DNA from: Pseudomonas furukawaii
GTDB taxonomy: Bacteria > Pseudomonadota > Gammaproteobacteria > Pseudomonadales > Pseudomonadaceae
Reading direction: 5' to 3'
Length of the DNA stretch: 64,000 nt
Assembly: GCF_002355475.1 (NCBI RefSeq)
Contig: NZ_AP014862.1
Location: 2,728,001-2,792,000 of the forward strand
Positions 40,144-51,390 of this stretch are shown piece after piece (position 1 is the first letter of the stretch; every line of letters begins with the position of its first letter). The position numbers and the translations under genes were made by a program. The notes beneath the pieces were generated by a model that did not search any database, was not told where the DNA came from, and worked only from the letters and a program-made list of their open reading frames with translations.

Positions 40144-41427
40144 ATGTCCCCGAACACTCTGCAGAATCCGAAATCCCGTTCCCTGCGCAACTGGCTGCTG
40201 CTGGCCGTGGCGCTCGCCGCCCTGATCGCGCTGATCTGGTGGCTCTGGCCCGAGGCGGCTGGTAAATCCGCCCAGCAGGCGGGCAGGGGAGGGCCGGGGC
40301 GTCCCGGTTTCGGCGCCTTCTCCGGACCGGTGCCGGTGCGCGTGGCCCCCATCACCCAGGGCGACTTCCCCGTCTACCTCAAGGCCCTGGGCACCGTCAC
40401 CGCGCTGAACACCGTGAACGTGCGCGGCCGCGTAGACGGCGAACTGGTGAAGCTCGAGTTCGAGGAAGGTCAGCAGGTGAAGGCCGGTGACCTCCTGGCG
40501 GTGATCGATCCGCGTCCCTATCAGGTCGCCCTGCAACAGGCCGAGGGCACCCTGGCGCAGAATCGCGCCCAGTTGAAGAACGCCGAGATCGACCTGGCGC
40601 GCTACCGCGGCCTCTATGCCGAGGACAGCATCGCCAAGCAGACCCTGGACACCCAGGAAGCCCTGGTGGCCCAGTACCGAGGCACGATCAAGACCAACGA
40701 GGCGGCGGTGGCCGAGGCCCGGCTGAACCTCGGCTTCACCCAGGTGCGAGCGCCCATTTCCGGGCGCCTGGGCCTGCGCCAGGTGGACCTGGGCAACCTG
40801 GTCAGCAGTGGCGACACCACGCCGCTGGTGGTGATCACCCAGACCCGGCCCATCAGCGTCGCCTTCACCCTGCCGGAGGGCCAGCTGCCCGCCGTGGTCA
40901 GTCGTTATCGGGCCGGCGAGACCCTCGTGGTGGAGGCCTGGGACCGTGACGAGAAGGTCAAGCAGGCGGAAGGCGTGCTGCAGAGCCTGGACAACCAGAT
41001 CGACACCACCACCGGCACCCTCAAGCTCAAGGCCCGGTTCGCCAACCAGGACGAGACCCTGTTCCCCAACCAGTTCGTCAACGTGCGCTTGCGGGCCGAG
41101 TTGCTGTCCAACGCCGTGCTCATTCCCTCCGCCGCCGTGCAGTTCGGCAGCGAGGGCACCTTCGCCTACGTGATGGATGGCGAGAAGAAAGTCAGGGTGC
41201 GCAAGCTGGAGACCGGCCCCGACGACGGGCAGCGCACCGTGGTCCGCAGCGGCCTCGAACCCGGCGATCGCGTGGTGCTGGAAGGCACCGACCGCCTGCG
41301 CGACGGCGCTGAGGTGGAAGTGGTTCACGACGCCGAACAGATTCCCACCGCGCCCGCCGAGCAGTTGCAGGGCCAGCGTCCCGAGGGCCGTGAGCGGAAC
41401 GCGGGCGAGAAGAAAGGCGGCGTATGA
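40144..41427 (+). CDS. muxA: RND efflux membrane-fusion protein MuxA (MdtA-like)
   Basis: A 427-residue periplasmic adaptor. A membrane anchor at about 14-37 is followed by [20 protein letters not shown], a lipoyl half ([20 protein letters not shown]), the alpha hairpin, the second lipoyl half ([20 protein letters not shown]), a barrel, and [20 protein letters not shown]. It joins the two RND pumps encoded next to OpmB. The muxB start overlaps its stop (ATGA). In P. aeruginosa MuxABC-OpmB exports aztreonam, macrolides, novobiocin and others. Confidence 0.92.
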   Translation: MSPNTLQNPKSRSLRNWLLLAVALAALIALIWWLWPEAAGKSAQQAGRGGPGRPGFGAFSGPVPVRVAPITQGDFPVYLKALGTVTALNTVNVRGRVDGELVKLEFEEGQQVKAGDLLAVIDPRPYQVALQQAEGTLAQNRAQLKNAEIDLARYRGLYAEDSIAKQTLDTQEALVAQYRGTIKTNEAAVAEARLNLGFTQVRAPISGRLGLRQVDLGNLVSSGDTTPLVVITQTRPISVAFTLPEGQLPAVVSRYRAGETLVVEAWDRDEKVKQAEGVLQSLDNQIDTTTGTLKLKARFANQDETLFPNQFVNVRLRAELLSNAVLIPSAAVQFGSEGTFAYVMDGEKKVRVRKLETGPDDGQRTVVRSGLEPGDRVVLEGTDRLRDGAEVEVVHDAEQIPTAPAEQLQGQRPEGRERNAGEKKGGV

Positions 41428-44400
41428 ACCTCTCCCGCCTGTTCATCCTGCGGCCGGTCGCCACCACGCTGAGCATGCTGGCGATCCTGCTGGCCGGCCT
41501 GATCGCCTATCGCCTGCTACCGGTCTCGGCGCTGCCGGAGGTGGACTATCCCACCATCCGGGTGATGACCCTGTACCCCGGCGCCAGCCCGGATGTGATG
41601 ACCAGCGCCGTGACCGCGCCGCTGGAACGCCAGTTCGGCCAGATGCCCGGCCTGACCCAGATGTCCTCCACCAGCTCCGGTGGTGCTTCGGTGATCACCC
41701 TGCGCTTCAGCCTGGAGGTGCAGCTCGACGTCGCCGAACAGGAAGTGCAGGCGGCGATCAACGCGGCCACCAACCTCCTGCCCAGCGACCTGCCGGCGCC
41801 GCCGGTCTACAACAAGGTCAACCCGGCCGACACGCCGGTGCTGTCGCTGGCCATCAGCTCGAAGACCCTGCCCTTGCCCCAGTTGCATAACCTGGTGGAC
41901 ACGCGCATGGCGCAGAAGCTCGCCCAGATCAGCGGCGTCGGCATGGTCAGCATCGCCGGCGGCCAGCGCCAGGCGGTGCGTATCCGGGTGAACCCCGAGG
42001 CATTGGCGGCGAACGGACTGAACCTGTCGGACGTGCGCAGCCTGGTCAGCGCCTCCAACGTCAACCAGCCCAAGGGCAACTTCGACGGCCCGACCCGGGT
42101 GTCCATGCTGGACGCCAACGACCAGCTCAAGTCCGCCGAGGAATACGCCAACCTCATCCTGGCCTACAACAATGGCGCGGCCCTGCGGCTGAAGGATGTC
42201 GCCAGCATCATCGACGGCGCCGAGAACGAGCGCCTGGCCGCCTGGGCCAACCGGAACGAGGCGGTCCTGCTGAACATCCAGCGCCAGCCCGGCGCCAACG
42301 TCATCGAGGTGGTGGACCGCATCCGCACGCTGCTGCCTTCCATCACCGCCAACCTGCCGGCGGGCCTGGACGTGGTGGTGCTCACCGACCGCACCCAGAC
42401 CATCCGTGCCGCCATCACCGATGTGAAGCACGAGCTCTTCATCGCCATCGCCCTGGTGGTGATGGTCACCTTCCTGTTCCTGCGTCGCGTCAGCGCCACC
42501 GTCATCCCGTCCATCGCCGTTCCGCTGTCCCTGGTGGGCACCTTCGCGGTGATGTACCTGGCCGGCTTCTCCATCAACAACCTGACCCTGATGGCGCTGA
42601 CCATCGCCACCGGCTTCGTGGTGGACGACGCCATCGTCATGCTGGAGAACATCGCCCGGCATCTGGAGGAGGGCGAGACGCCGCTGAACGCCGCACTCAA
42701 GGGCGCGAAGCAGATCGGCTTCACCCTGATTTCCCTGACCTTCTCGCTGATCGCCGTACTGATCCCGCTGCTGTTCATGGCGGACGTGGTCGGCCGGCTG
42801 TTCCGCGAGTTCGCCATCACCCTCGCTGTCGCCATCCTGATCTCCCTGGTGGTGTCCCTGACCCTGACGCCGATGATGTGCGCGCGCCTGCTCAAGCGTG
42901 AGACCCGGGAGGAGCAGGGCGGCTTCTACAAGGCCAGCGGCGCGGTCATCGACGGCATGATCGAGCGCTACGGGCGCGGCCTGACCTGGGTGCTGAAACA
43001 CCAGGGCCTGACGCTGCTGGTGGCCCTCGGCACCCTGGCGCTGACCGTGGTGCTCTACCTCGCCGTGCCCAAGGGCTTCTTCCCCGTGCAGGACACCGGG
43101 GTGATCCAGGGCATCACCGAGGCGCCGCAGTCGGTTTCCTTCCGCGCCATGAGCGAGCGGCAGCAGCAGGTGGCCGCGCGGGTGCTGAAGGACCCGGCGG
43201 TGGAAAGCCTGAGCTCCTACATCGGCGTGGACGGCGACAACGCCACCCTCAACAGCGGGCGCATGCTGATCAACCTCAAGCCCCACGGCGAGCGCGACGT
43301 CACCGCCACCGAGGTGATCCAGCGGCTGCAGCCGGAACTGGACCGCCTCAGCGACATCCGCCTCTACCTGCAGCCGGTCCAGGACCTGACCATCGAGGAC
43401 CGGGTCAGCCGCACCCAGTTCCAGTTCAGCCTGGAGTCGCCGGACGCCGACCTGCTCCACGCCTGGACGGTGAAGCTGGTGGACGCCCTGCGCCAGCAGC
43501 CGGAACTCTCCGATGTCGCCAGCGACCTGCAGGACAAGGGGCTGCAGGTCTTCCTGAACATCGACCGCGACGTGGCCGGCCGCCTCGGCGTGGAGATCTC
43601 CGCCATCACCGACGCGCTCTACGACGCCTTCGGCCAGCGGCAGATCTCCACCATCTTCACCCAGGCGAGCCAGTATCGCGTGGTGCTGGAGTCCAGCAAC
43701 GGCGGCAGCATCGGCCCGGCCGCCCTGCAGCAGATCCACGTCGCCAACCGCGACGGCGTGCAGGTGCCACTGTCGAGCCTGTCCCGCGTGGAAGAACGCC
43801 AGGCGCAGTTGGCCATCAACCACATCGGCCAGTTCCCGGCGGTGACCCTGTCGTTCAACCTGGCGCCGGGCGTCGCCCTGGGCGAGGCGGTGGCGGTGAT
43901 CGAGCGGGTGCAGCGGGAGATCGGCATGCCCGAAGGCGTGCAGACCCGTTTCCAGGGGGCGGCGGCGGCCTTCCAGGCGTCCCTGTCCAGCACCCTGCTG
44001 CTGATCCTGGCGGCGGTGGTGACCATGTACATCGTGCTGGGCGTGCTCTACGAGAGCTACATCCACCCGGTGACCATCCTTTCCACGTTGCCCTCGGCGG
44101 GTGTCGGCGCGCTGCTGGCGCTGCTGCTCACCGGCAACGACCTGGGCCTGATCGCCATCATCGGCATCATCCTGCTCATCGGCATCGTCAAGAAGAACGC
44201 CATCATGATGATCGACTTCGCCCTGGAGGCGGAGCGGCACCAGGGCATGAGCCCCGAGGCGGCCATCTACCAGGCGGCGCTGCTGCGCTTCCGGCCGATC
44301 CTGATGACCACCCTGGCGGCCCTGTTCGGCACCATCCCGCTGATGCTCGCCAGCGGTTCCGGCGCCGAGCTGCGCCAGCCCCTGGGCCTGGTAATGGTGG

Positions 44401-44516
44401 GCGGCCTGCTCCTGTCGCAGGTGCTGACGCTGTTCACCACGCCGGTGATCTACCTCGCCTTCGATCGTCTGTCGCGTCGCCTCACCGGTCGCAGCGCGGC
44501 GGGGGTGGAAGCCTGA
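41424..44516 (+). CDS. muxB: RND efflux inner-membrane pump MuxB (MdtB-like)
   Basis: A 1030-residue HAE1-family RND transporter with 12 membrane helices. It begins [20 protein letters not shown] and shows the duplicated pump layout: TM4 proton-relay region [20 protein letters not shown], and [20 protein letters not shown] with [20 protein letters not shown] in the second half. It acts as a hetero-complex with MuxC. Start overlaps muxA by 4 nt. Confidence 0.93.
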   Translation: MNLSRLFILRPVATTLSMLAILLAGLIAYRLLPVSALPEVDYPTIRVMTLYPGASPDVMTSAVTAPLERQFGQMPGLTQMSSTSSGGASVITLRFSLEVQLDVAEQEVQAAINAATNLLPSDLPAPPVYNKVNPADTPVLSLAISSKTLPLPQLHNLVDTRMAQKLAQISGVGMVSIAGGQRQAVRIRVNPEALAANGLNLSDVRSLVSASNVNQPKGNFDGPTRVSMLDANDQLKSAEEYANLILAYNNGAALRLKDVASIIDGAENERLAAWANRNEAVLLNIQRQPGANVIEVVDRIRTLLPSITANLPAGLDVVVLTDRTQTIRAAITDVKHELFIAIALVVMVTFLFLRRVSATVIPSIAVPLSLVGTFAVMYLAGFSINNLTLMALTIATGFVVDDAIVMLENIARHLEEGETPLNAALKGAKQIGFTLISLTFSLIAVLIPLLFMADVVGRLFREFAITLAVAILISLVVSLTLTPMMCARLLKRETREEQGGFYKASGAVIDGMIERYGRGLTWVLKHQGLTLLVALGTLALTVVLYLAVPKGFFPVQDTGVIQGITEAPQSVSFRAMSERQQQVAARVLKDPAVESLSSYIGVDGDNATLNSGRMLINLKPHGERDVTATEVIQRLQPELDRLSDIRLYLQPVQDLTIEDRVSRTQFQFSLESPDADLLHAWTVKLVDALRQQPELSDVASDLQDKGLQVFLNIDRDVAGRLGVEISAITDALYDAFGQRQISTIFTQASQYRVVLESSNGGSIGPAALQQIHVANRDGVQVPLSSLSRVEERQAQLAINHIGQFPAVTLSFNLAPGVALGEAVAVIERVQREIGMPEGVQTRFQGAAAAFQASLSSTLLLILAAVVTMYIVLGVLYESYIHPVTILSTLPSAGVGALLALLLTGNDLGLIAIIGIILLIGIVKKNAIMMIDFALEAERHQGMSPEAAIYQAALLRFRPILMTTLAALFGTIPLMLASGSGAELRQPLGLVMVGGLLLSQVLTLFTTPVIYLAFDRLSRRLTGRSAAGVEA

Positions 44517-44584
44517 TGCGCAGACTGGATTCCGCACGGACCGGCTTTCCCGTGCCCCGCCTGGCATTCAGCCATGGCCTCCAT

Positions 44585-44631
44585 CCCTCATCCGGCCCTT
44601 CGGGCCACCTTCTCCCTGAGGGAGAAGGGCT
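44585..44631 (+). promoter_or_regulatory. Repeat-derived hairpin carrying the muxC ribosome-binding site
   Basis: Within the 115-bp muxB-muxC gap, CATCCGGCCCTTCGGGCCAC leads into CCTTCTCCC (44608-44616), loop TGA, GGGAGAAGG (44620-44628). The second arm is the Shine-Dalgarno for ATG 44632. The unit belongs to the CTCTCCC/GGGAGAG repeat type also seen at about 27373 and 63766. If the stem forms, it would limit muxC translation initiation. Confidence 0.6.
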
Positions 44632-47600
44632 ATGAACCTTTCCGCCCCCTTCATCCGTCGTCCTGTCGCCACCATGCTGCTGAGCCTGGCGATCTTCCTG
44701 CTGGGCAGCGTGAGCTTCGGCCTGTTGCCGGTCTCACCGCTGCCGCAGATGGACTTCCCGGTCATCACCGTGCAGGCCAGCCTGGCGGGCGCCAGTCCGG
44801 AGATCATGGCCTCCAGCGTCACCACGCCCCTTGAACGCTCCCTGGGCTCCATCGCCGGCATCAACCAGATGACCAGCCGCACCAGCCAGGGCTCCACGCG
44901 GATCATCATCGAGTTCGACCTGGACCGGGACATCAACGGCGCCGCCCGCGACGTGCAGGCGGCCATCAACGCCTCGCGCAACCTGCTGCCCAGCGGCATG
45001 CGCAGCATGCCCACCTACAGGAAGGTGAACCCGTCCCAGGCGCCCATCATGGTGCTTTCCCTCACCTCCGACGTGCTGGAGAAGGGCCAGCTCTACGACC
45101 TGGCCTCCACCATCCTCGCCCAGAGCCTGTCCCAGGTGCCCGGCGTCGGCGAGGTGCAGATCGGCGGCAGTTCCCTGCCGGCGGTGCGCGTGGAGCTGGA
45201 GCCGCAGCTGCTCAACCAGTACGGCCTGGCCCTGGACGATGTGCGCAGCGCCATCGCCGCCGCCAACCAGCGCCGCCCGAAGGGGGCGGTGGAGGACGCC
45301 GGGCGGCACTGGCAGGTGGGCGCCAGCGACCAGCTGGAGAAGGCCGCCGACTACGAGCCGCTGATCCTCCGCTACCAGGACGGCGCGGCCCTGCGACTGA
45401 AGGACGTGGCCAAGGTCCGCGATGCCGTGGAAGACCGCTACAACAGCGGCTTCTACAACGACGACTCGGCGGTGCTGCTGGTGATCAACCGCCAGGCCGG
45501 CGCCAACATCATCGAGACCATCGAGCGCATCAAGGCGCAGTTGCCGGCCCTGCAGGCGGTGCTGCCGGCCAGCGTCAACCTGAACCTGGCCATGGACCGC
45601 TCGCCGGTGATCCGCGCCACCCTCCACGAGGCGGAGCTCACCCTGGTGATCGCCGTGTCCCTGGTGATCCTGGTGGTCTACCTGTTCCTCGGCAACCTGC
45701 GGGCTTCGCTGATCCCCGCGCTGGCGGTGCCGGTGTCCCTGGTGGGCACCTTCGCCGCCATGTACCTGATGGGTTTCTCCCTCAACGTGCTGTCCCTGAT
45801 GGCGCTGATCCTGGCCGCCGGCCTGGTGGTGGACGACGCCATCGTGGTGCTGGAGAACATCTCGCGGCACATCAACAACGGCATGGCGCCCTTCAAGGCG
45901 GCGCTGCAGGGCACCCGCGAAGTGGGTTTCACCCTCTTGTCGATGAACCTGTCGCTGGTGGCGGTGTTCGTCTCCATCCTCTTCATGGGCGGCATCATCG
46001 ACCGGCTGTTCCGCGAGTTCGCCCTCACCCTGGCGGTGGCCATCCTGGTCTCGCTGCTGGTGTCCCTGACCCTGACGCCGATGCTCTGCGCCCGCTGGCT
46101 GAAGCCCCACGTGCCGGATCGTGACAGCCGGCTGCAGCGCTGGAGCGAGGTGATCCACGTCCGCATGGTGGCCGCCTACGACCGCACCCTGGGGGTCGCC
46201 CTGCGCCACCCGCGCCTGACCCTGGCCAGCCTCTTGCTGACCATCGCCTGCAACGTCGCCCTCTACGTGCTGGTGCCCAAGACCTTCCTGCCCCAGCAGG
46301 ACACGGGCCAGCTGATCGGCTTCATCCGGGGCGACGACGGCCTGTCCTTCACCGTGATGCAGCCGAAGATGGAAACCTTCCGCCGCGCGGTCCTCGCCGA
46401 CCCGGCGGTGGAAAGCGTCGCCGGGTTCATCGGCGGCAGTGGCGGCATCAACAACGCCTTCATGATCGTGCGGCTCAAGCCCATCAAGGAACGCAACATC
46501 TCCGCCCAGAAGGTCATCGAGCGGCTGCGCGCCAACCTGCCCAAGGTTCCCGGCGGGCGGCTGATGCTGATGGCCGACCAGGACCTGCAGTTCGGCGGCG
46601 GTCGCGAACAGCGCAGCTCCCAGTACGAGTACGTGCTGCAGGCCGGCGAGCTCTCGGATCTGCGCACCTGGATGCCGAAGGTGACCGCGGCGTTGAAGTC
46701 GCTGCCCGAACTCACCGCCATCGACGCCAACGAAGGCGAGGGCGCCCAGCAGATCACCCTGCAGGTGGACCGCGACGCCGCCAAGCGCCTGGGCATCGAC
46801 ATGGCCATGGTCAGCTCCGCACTGAACAACGCCTACAGCCAGCGGCAGATCTCCACCATCTACGACAGCCTGAACCAGTACCAGGTGGTGATGGAGGTCA
46901 ACCCGAAATACGCCCAGGACCCGGCGACCCTGCAGCAGGTGCAACTGATCACCGCCGATGGCCAGCGGGTGCCGCTGTCCACCTTCGCCCGCTATGAGCG
47001 CAGCCTGGAGGAGGACCGGGTGACCCACGAAGGGCAGTTCGCCGCCGAGGGCATTTCCTTCGACCTCGCCCCTGGCGTCAACCTGGAGCAGGCCACCGTG
47101 GCCATCGAGCGCGCGGTGGCGGCCATCGGCATGCCCAGCTCGGTGATCGCGCGGCTGGGCGGCAGCGCCGATGCCTTCGCCAAAACCCAGCAGAACCAGC
47201 CCTGGATGATCCTCGCCGCCCTGGTGCTGGTGTACCTGGTGCTCGGCATCCTCTACGAGAGCTACATCCACCCGCTGACCATCCTCTCCACGCTGCCGTC
47301 GGCGGGCGTCGGCGCGCTGCTGGCCATCCTGCTCACCGGTGGCGAGTTCAGCCTCATCTCCCTGCTCGGGCTGTTCCTGCTCATCGGCGTGGTGAAGAAG
47401 AACGCCATCATGATGATCGACCTGGCGCTGCAACTGGAGCGCCAGGACGGATTGTCCCCGGACGAGTCGATCCGCCAGGCCTGCCTGCTGCGCCTGAGAC
47501 CGATCCTGATGACCACCATCGCCGCCATCCTCGGTGCCGTGCCGCTGCTCATCGGCGGCTCCGAGGGCGCCGAGATGCGCCAGCCGCTGGGCATCGCCAT

Positions 47601-47739
47601 CATCGGTGGCCTGGTGCTGAGCCAGTTGCTGACCCTCTACACCACCCCCGTGGTCTACCTCTACCTCGACCGCCTGCGCCATCGGTTCAATCGCTGGCGC
47701 GGCGTGCGGTCCGACGCCGCCCTGGAAACACCGCTATGA
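44632..47739 (+). CDS. muxC: RND efflux inner-membrane pump MuxC (MdtC-like)
   Basis: A 1035-residue RND transporter starting MNLSAPFIRRPVATMLLSLA, with LVVDDAIVVLENISRHINNG in the first half and [20 protein letters not shown] plus [20 protein letters not shown] in the second. It is similar to but distinct from MuxB, as in MdtB/MdtC pairs where two unlike pumps form one trimer. The start is preceded by a hairpin that masks its ribosome-binding site. Its stop overlaps the opmB start (ATGA). Confidence 0.93.
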   Translation: MNLSAPFIRRPVATMLLSLAIFLLGSVSFGLLPVSPLPQMDFPVITVQASLAGASPEIMASSVTTPLERSLGSIAGINQMTSRTSQGSTRIIIEFDLDRDINGAARDVQAAINASRNLLPSGMRSMPTYRKVNPSQAPIMVLSLTSDVLEKGQLYDLASTILAQSLSQVPGVGEVQIGGSSLPAVRVELEPQLLNQYGLALDDVRSAIAAANQRRPKGAVEDAGRHWQVGASDQLEKAADYEPLILRYQDGAALRLKDVAKVRDAVEDRYNSGFYNDDSAVLLVINRQAGANIIETIERIKAQLPALQAVLPASVNLNLAMDRSPVIRATLHEAELTLVIAVSLVILVVYLFLGNLRASLIPALAVPVSLVGTFAAMYLMGFSLNVLSLMALILAAGLVVDDAIVVLENISRHINNGMAPFKAALQGTREVGFTLLSMNLSLVAVFVSILFMGGIIDRLFREFALTLAVAILVSLLVSLTLTPMLCARWLKPHVPDRDSRLQRWSEVIHVRMVAAYDRTLGVALRHPRLTLASLLLTIACNVALYVLVPKTFLPQQDTGQLIGFIRGDDGLSFTVMQPKMETFRRAVLADPAVESVAGFIGGSGGINNAFMIVRLKPIKERNISAQKVIERLRANLPKVPGGRLMLMADQDLQFGGGREQRSSQYEYVLQAGELSDLRTWMPKVTAALKSLPELTAIDANEGEGAQQITLQVDRDAAKRLGIDMAMVSSALNNAYSQRQISTIYDSLNQYQVVMEVNPKYAQDPATLQQVQLITADGQRVPLSTFARYERSLEEDRVTHEGQFAAEGISFDLAPGVNLEQATVAIERAVAAIGMPSSVIARLGGSADAFAKTQQNQPWMILAALVLVYLVLGILYESYIHPLTILSTLPSAGVGALLAILLTGGEFSLISLLGLFLLIGVVKKNAIMMIDLALQLERQDGLSPDESIRQACLLRLRPILMTTIAAILGAVPLLIGGSEGAEMRQPLGIAIIGGLVLSQLLTLYTTPVVYLYLDRLRHRFNRWRGVRSDAALETPL

Positions 47740-49235
47740 CTGCCTTCGCCACTTCCGTGAAACCCCTGCGCCACGCCGTCGCCCTGGCCCTGGCCGGCCT
47801 GCTGCTCGGCGGTTGCGCCATCGGTCCGGACTACCAGCGGCCCGAACAGTCGGTGCCCGCCCAGTTCAAGCATGCCGAGGGCTGGACCCTGGCCAGCCCG
47901 GCGGACCTGGCCCAGCGCGGCGACTGGTGGACGTTGTACGGCGACGCCACGCTGAGCGATTTGCAGCAGCGCCTGGACGTTTCCAACCAGACGCTGGCCC
48001 AGTCCGTGGCGCAGTACCGTCAGGCCCAGGCGCTGGCCCGTGGCGCCCGCTCGTCCTTCTTTCCCTCGGTCAACCTCAACACCAGCAAGACCCGCTCGGG
48101 GCAGGGCGGCGGCAGCAGCACGGTGCGCCTGTCCGACGGCTCCACCGTCACCAGTTCGGGCAGCGGCGGCATCTCCAAGAGCTACGACGCCAGCCTCGGC
48201 GTGAACTGGGAGATCGACCTCTGGGGCAAGCTGCGTCGCCAGCTGGAATCCGACACCGCCAGCATGGAAGCCAGCGCCGCCGACCTGGCCGCCGCCCGCC
48301 TCAGCCTGCAGTCGGAGCTGGCGCAGAACTACCTGCAACTGCGTGTGCTGGACGCCCAGAAGCGCCTGCTGGACGCCACCATCGCGGCCTACCAGCGGGC
48401 CCTGACCCTGACCGAGAACCAGTACAGGGCCGGTATCGTCACCCGCGCCGACGTGGCCCAGGCCACCACCCAGCTGAAGAGCACCCAGGCCCAGGCCATC
48501 GACCTCAGGTACCAGCGGGCGCAGCTGGAGAACGCCATTGCCGTGCTGGTGGGCGTTCCCCCGGCGGAGTTCAGCCTGGCCGAGGTGGACGGCCTCCCCA
48601 GGCTGCCGAACGTCCCCGCGTTGCTGCCCTCGCAACTGCTGGAGCGGCGCCCGGACGTGGCCTCGGCCGAGCGCAACGTGATGGCCGCCAACGCCCGGAT
48701 CGGCGTCGCCAAGGCCGCCTGGTTCCCCAGCCTCAGCCTGAGCGCCGCCGGCGGCTATCGCAGCGGCAGCCTCCAGGACTGGATCACCACCCCGAACCGC
48801 TTCTGGTCCATCGGGCCTGAGTTCGCCATGACCCTGTTCGACGCGGGCCTGATCCGCTCCCAGGTGGACCAGGCGGAAGCCGCCTACGACCAGACCGTGG
48901 CGACCTACCGCCAGACCGTCCTCGACAGCTTCCGCGAAGCGGAGGACTACATGGTCCAGCTGGACGTGCTGGAGGAGGAGAGTGGGGTGCAGCAGGAGGC
49001 CCTGGACGCCGCCCGCGAAGCCCTGCGCCTGGTCACCAACCAGTACCGCGCCGGTACCGTCGACTACACCAGCGTGGTCACCAGCCAGGCCACCGCCCTC
49101 AGCAACGAACGCACCCTGCTCACCCTGATGGGCACCCGCCTGACCGCCAGCGTCCAGCTCATCGCCGCCCTGGGCGGAGGCTGGGACCCGGAGCGGCTGG
49201 AACAGGTGGATCCGGAGTCCGAGGAACGGCCCTGA
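47736..49235 (+). CDS. opmB: Outer-membrane efflux channel lipoprotein OpmB
   Basis: A 499-residue NodT/OprM-family TolC-like channel. The signal peptide ends in a lipobox, LLLGGCAIGPDYQRP, so the N-terminal Cys is lipidated. Two OEP repeats follow, including LGVNWEIDLWGKLRRQLESD, LPSQLLERRPDVASAERNVM and DAGLIRSQVDQAEAAYDQTV. It is the exit duct of the mux pump and last gene of the four-gene operon. The AT-rich island and its IS66 element begin 80 bp downstream. Confidence 0.93.
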   Translation: MTAFATSVKPLRHAVALALAGLLLGGCAIGPDYQRPEQSVPAQFKHAEGWTLASPADLAQRGDWWTLYGDATLSDLQQRLDVSNQTLAQSVAQYRQAQALARGARSSFFPSVNLNTSKTRSGQGGGSSTVRLSDGSTVTSSGSGGISKSYDASLGVNWEIDLWGKLRRQLESDTASMEASAADLAAARLSLQSELAQNYLQLRVLDAQKRLLDATIAAYQRALTLTENQYRAGIVTRADVAQATTQLKSTQAQAIDLRYQRAQLENAIAVLVGVPPAEFSLAEVDGLPRLPNVPALLPSQLLERRPDVASAERNVMAANARIGVAKAAWFPSLSLSAAGGYRSGSLQDWITTPNRFWSIGPEFAMTLFDAGLIRSQVDQAEAAYDQTVATYRQTVLDSFREAEDYMVQLDVLEEESGVQQEALDAAREALRLVTNQYRAGTVDYTSVVTSQATALSNERTLLTLMGTRLTASVQLIAALGGGWDPERLEQVDPESEERP

Positions 49236-49359
49236 CGGATGGGGCGGCCCCCATGAACAGGGCCGGCGCAGGGTATTTGAACAGGTTGAAGCCAAAGCTG
49301 TGGGCAACTTCGTTGTATCCGCTCCATAAACCCCGTCTTCCTTTGACGAGTTGCCGTGA

Positions 49360-50886
49360 TCAGGATGCGTTTGTCGGTGGGCAGTTCCACGGCAGCAGGG
49401 CTTCGAAGTCTTCGATGCTATTGGCCAACGGCAGGCGTTCGAGGATGTAGCGCAGCCAGGCATAGGGCTCCTGCCCGTTGGCCTTGGCGGTTTCGATCAG
49501 GCTGTAGATCTGCGCGCTGGCCGTAGCGCCTTTGGGCGTGTCGCTGAACAGCCAGTTCTTGCGCCCGATGACGAACGGGCGGATGGCGTTCTCCGCGCGG
49601 TTGTTGTCGATGGGCAGATGTCCGCCTTCGACATAGCGCACGAGCCGGCTCCAGTTGCTGGCCAGGTAGTTCACCGCCTTGCCCAGGGCGTTCTGCGCGG
49701 CGACCTGCGGCTGAGTCTTGTCCAGCCAGGCCTTGAGTTGATCGAGCAGTGGCTGACTACGTTGCTGACGAGCTACGAGGCGTTCGCTGTCGTTAGCCTC
49801 CTTCAGGTCGCGCTCGATGCCGTAGAGCTTGTTGATCAGGTTCAAGGCCATGTCGGCACGCCCGATCTTGCCCTTGGGCTGCACCTTCTGCGCGTCGATG
49901 AACTTGCGCCGGGCATGGGCCCAGCAGGCCAGACGCTCGATCCCCGTTTGCGCGGCCACGGCGTTGTAGCCGGCATAGTCGTCGGTCATCAGGTAGCCGC
50001 TGAAGCCTTCGAGCAGGTGCAACGGCACGTCCTGCGCACGGCTGGTGCTGTAGTCGAACAGGACGACAGGTTTCTCCGGCGGGCCGCCGCTCTGCACCCA
50101 CATCCAGGACTGCGCCGTGGGATCGCGCCCGGGCTCATGCAGTACCTGGAGCCGGGTTTCGTCGCAGTGCAGCACCGGGTAGCCCAGCAACTGGTCGCGC
50201 ATCAGGTTGAGCAAGGGTTGTAGCTGTTCGCCGGACTGGATCACCCAGCGCGCCAGGGTCTGGCGGGGGATGTCGATGCCGTGGCGGCTGAGCATCTTCT
50301 CGAAACGATACAGCGGGATGCCATCGGCGTACTTGGTGGTCAGCAGCATGGCCAGCACGCTGGGACTGGCCAGGCTTTTCTCAATCAGTTGCGCCGGTTT
50401 GTCAGCGGTGACCGGGGCGGTTTCGCAGGCCTTGCAGGCATAGGTCTTGCGGATATGGCGAATGACCCGCACCTGCATCGGGATGATTTCCAGCTGCTCG
50501 CTGGTTTCCTCGCCGATCACCTGTTTGCAGGCGCCGCAGGTACAGGTGCGCTCGTACTCAGGCAGCTCGTGGATGACATCCACGCGCGGCAAGTTAGCCG
50601 GAAGAGGCTTGCGCTTGCCACGTCGCTTCACGGGGGCGACGACTTCTTCGGCCTCGGCTTCACTCGATCCGCCAGCAGGCTCTTCGAGCAACTCCTCAGC
50701 CTCGTTGAACATGGCCAGCTGCGGGGAGTCGGCATCCTCGGGACTGCGCTCGGACTTTGGCGAGAACAGTTTGTGGCGCAGCAGAGCAACCTGCTCTTGG
50801 AGTTGCGCCACCTTTCCGTGCGCCAACAGCAGCATCTGCTTGAGCAGAACGGGGTCGTCGGGAAGGGAGTCAGCGCCGGATTTCAT
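49360..50886 (-). CDS. tnpC: IS66-family transposase TnpC
   Basis: A 508-residue DDE transposase. There is an N-terminal coiled leucine-rich segment ([20 protein letters not shown]), a zinc-finger region CTCGACKQ...YACKAC, the DDE core starting at [11 protein letters not shown] and DDYAGYN, and WAHARRKF. The C-terminal Glu lies in [20 protein letters not shown], followed by the IS66 C-terminal domain. No disruption is seen. Confidence 0.95.
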   Translation of the reverse strand: MKSGADSLPDDPVLLKQMLLLAHGKVAQLQEQVALLRHKLFSPKSERSPEDADSPQLAMFNEAEELLEEPAGGSSEAEAEEVVAPVKRRGKRKPLPANLPRVDVIHELPEYERTCTCGACKQVIGEETSEQLEIIPMQVRVIRHIRKTYACKACETAPVTADKPAQLIEKSLASPSVLAMLLTTKYADGIPLYRFEKMLSRHGIDIPRQTLARWVIQSGEQLQPLLNLMRDQLLGYPVLHCDETRLQVLHEPGRDPTAQSWMWVQSGGPPEKPVVLFDYSTSRAQDVPLHLLEGFSGYLMTDDYAGYNAVAAQTGIERLACWAHARRKFIDAQKVQPKGKIGRADMALNLINKLYGIERDLKEANDSERLVARQQRSQPLLDQLKAWLDKTQPQVAAQNALGKAVNYLASNWSRLVRYVEGGHLPIDNNRAENAIRPFVIGRKNWLFSDTPKGATASAQIYSLIETAKANGQEPYAWLRYILERLPLANSIEDFEALLPWNCPPTNAS

Positions 50887-50905
50887 GGCGCCGGATTATA
50901 CCGGC

Positions 50906-51262
50906 TCAGCTTACAAAACGTGGGGTCAGCACTTTGTGTGGCTGGTTCCCCCAGAGGTCGAAACCTGCCAACAACTGATTCAGTTCCCGCACCGTCAACA
51001 CGATGGGTTCCTCCGCATCGGGCTTGGTCTTGAAGCGCTCAGCCTGCAAACGCTTGAGCCACAGGCAGAAACCGTTGCGTTCCCAGTAGAGGATCTTCAC
51101 CCGATTGCGCGTCTTGTTGAGGAAGACGAACAACACCGGATCGAACACGGCCACCTTGATATCCAACTCCACCAAGGCCGCCAGACCATCAATGGATTTC
51201 CGGAAGTCGACCGGCTTTGGATAGAGGTAGACGGCTTTGACCTTGGCGTCCGGACGCATCAT
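50906..51262 (-). CDS. tnpB: IS66-family accessory protein TnpB
   Basis: A 118-residue IS66 Orf2 protein: VYLYPKPVDFRKSIDGLAAL, FVFLNKTRNRVKILYWERNG and FCLWLKRLQAERF are typical. Needed with TnpC for transposition. It lies 19 bp upstream of tnpC; ATG 51262 has GGAG 7 nt before it. Confidence 0.92.
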   Translation of the reverse strand: MMRPDAKVKAVYLYPKPVDFRKSIDGLAALVELDIKVAVFDPVLFVFLNKTRNRVKILYWERNGFCLWLKRLQAERFKTKPDAEEPIVLTVRELNQLLAGFDLWGNQPHKVLTPRFVS

Positions 51263-51390
51263 GACGGGGCTCCACTGGAAAAACGGGAGCCCAGCATCCG
51301 CAAGCGGTCAGTTCAAATGAAGGTGGGGTTTGTGGAGCGCTTACACTTCGTTCGCCAATGGGCGGTGTTCGCAAGCGCGCTCCTACACGG

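Larger units (their letters stand above)
49315..51344 (-). mobile_element. Complete IS66-family element carrying tnpB and tnpC only
   Basis: The left end GTATCCGCTCCATAAACCCC and the right end (minus strand) GTAAGCGCTCCACAAACCCC form imperfect terminal inverted repeats. The element is flanked on both sides by ACTTCGTT (49307-49314 and 51345-51352), an exact 8-bp target duplication as IS66 elements make. Total length is 2030 bp. tnpA, usual in IS66, is missing: only 82 bp separate the tnpB start from the right end. Confidence 0.93.

Noticed and set aside
41517..47682. Very long open frames on the minus strand opposite muxB and muxC (about 1016 and 982 codons)
   Set aside because: They are exact antisense of the RND pump genes, have no family likeness, and arise from high-GC third-position bias.
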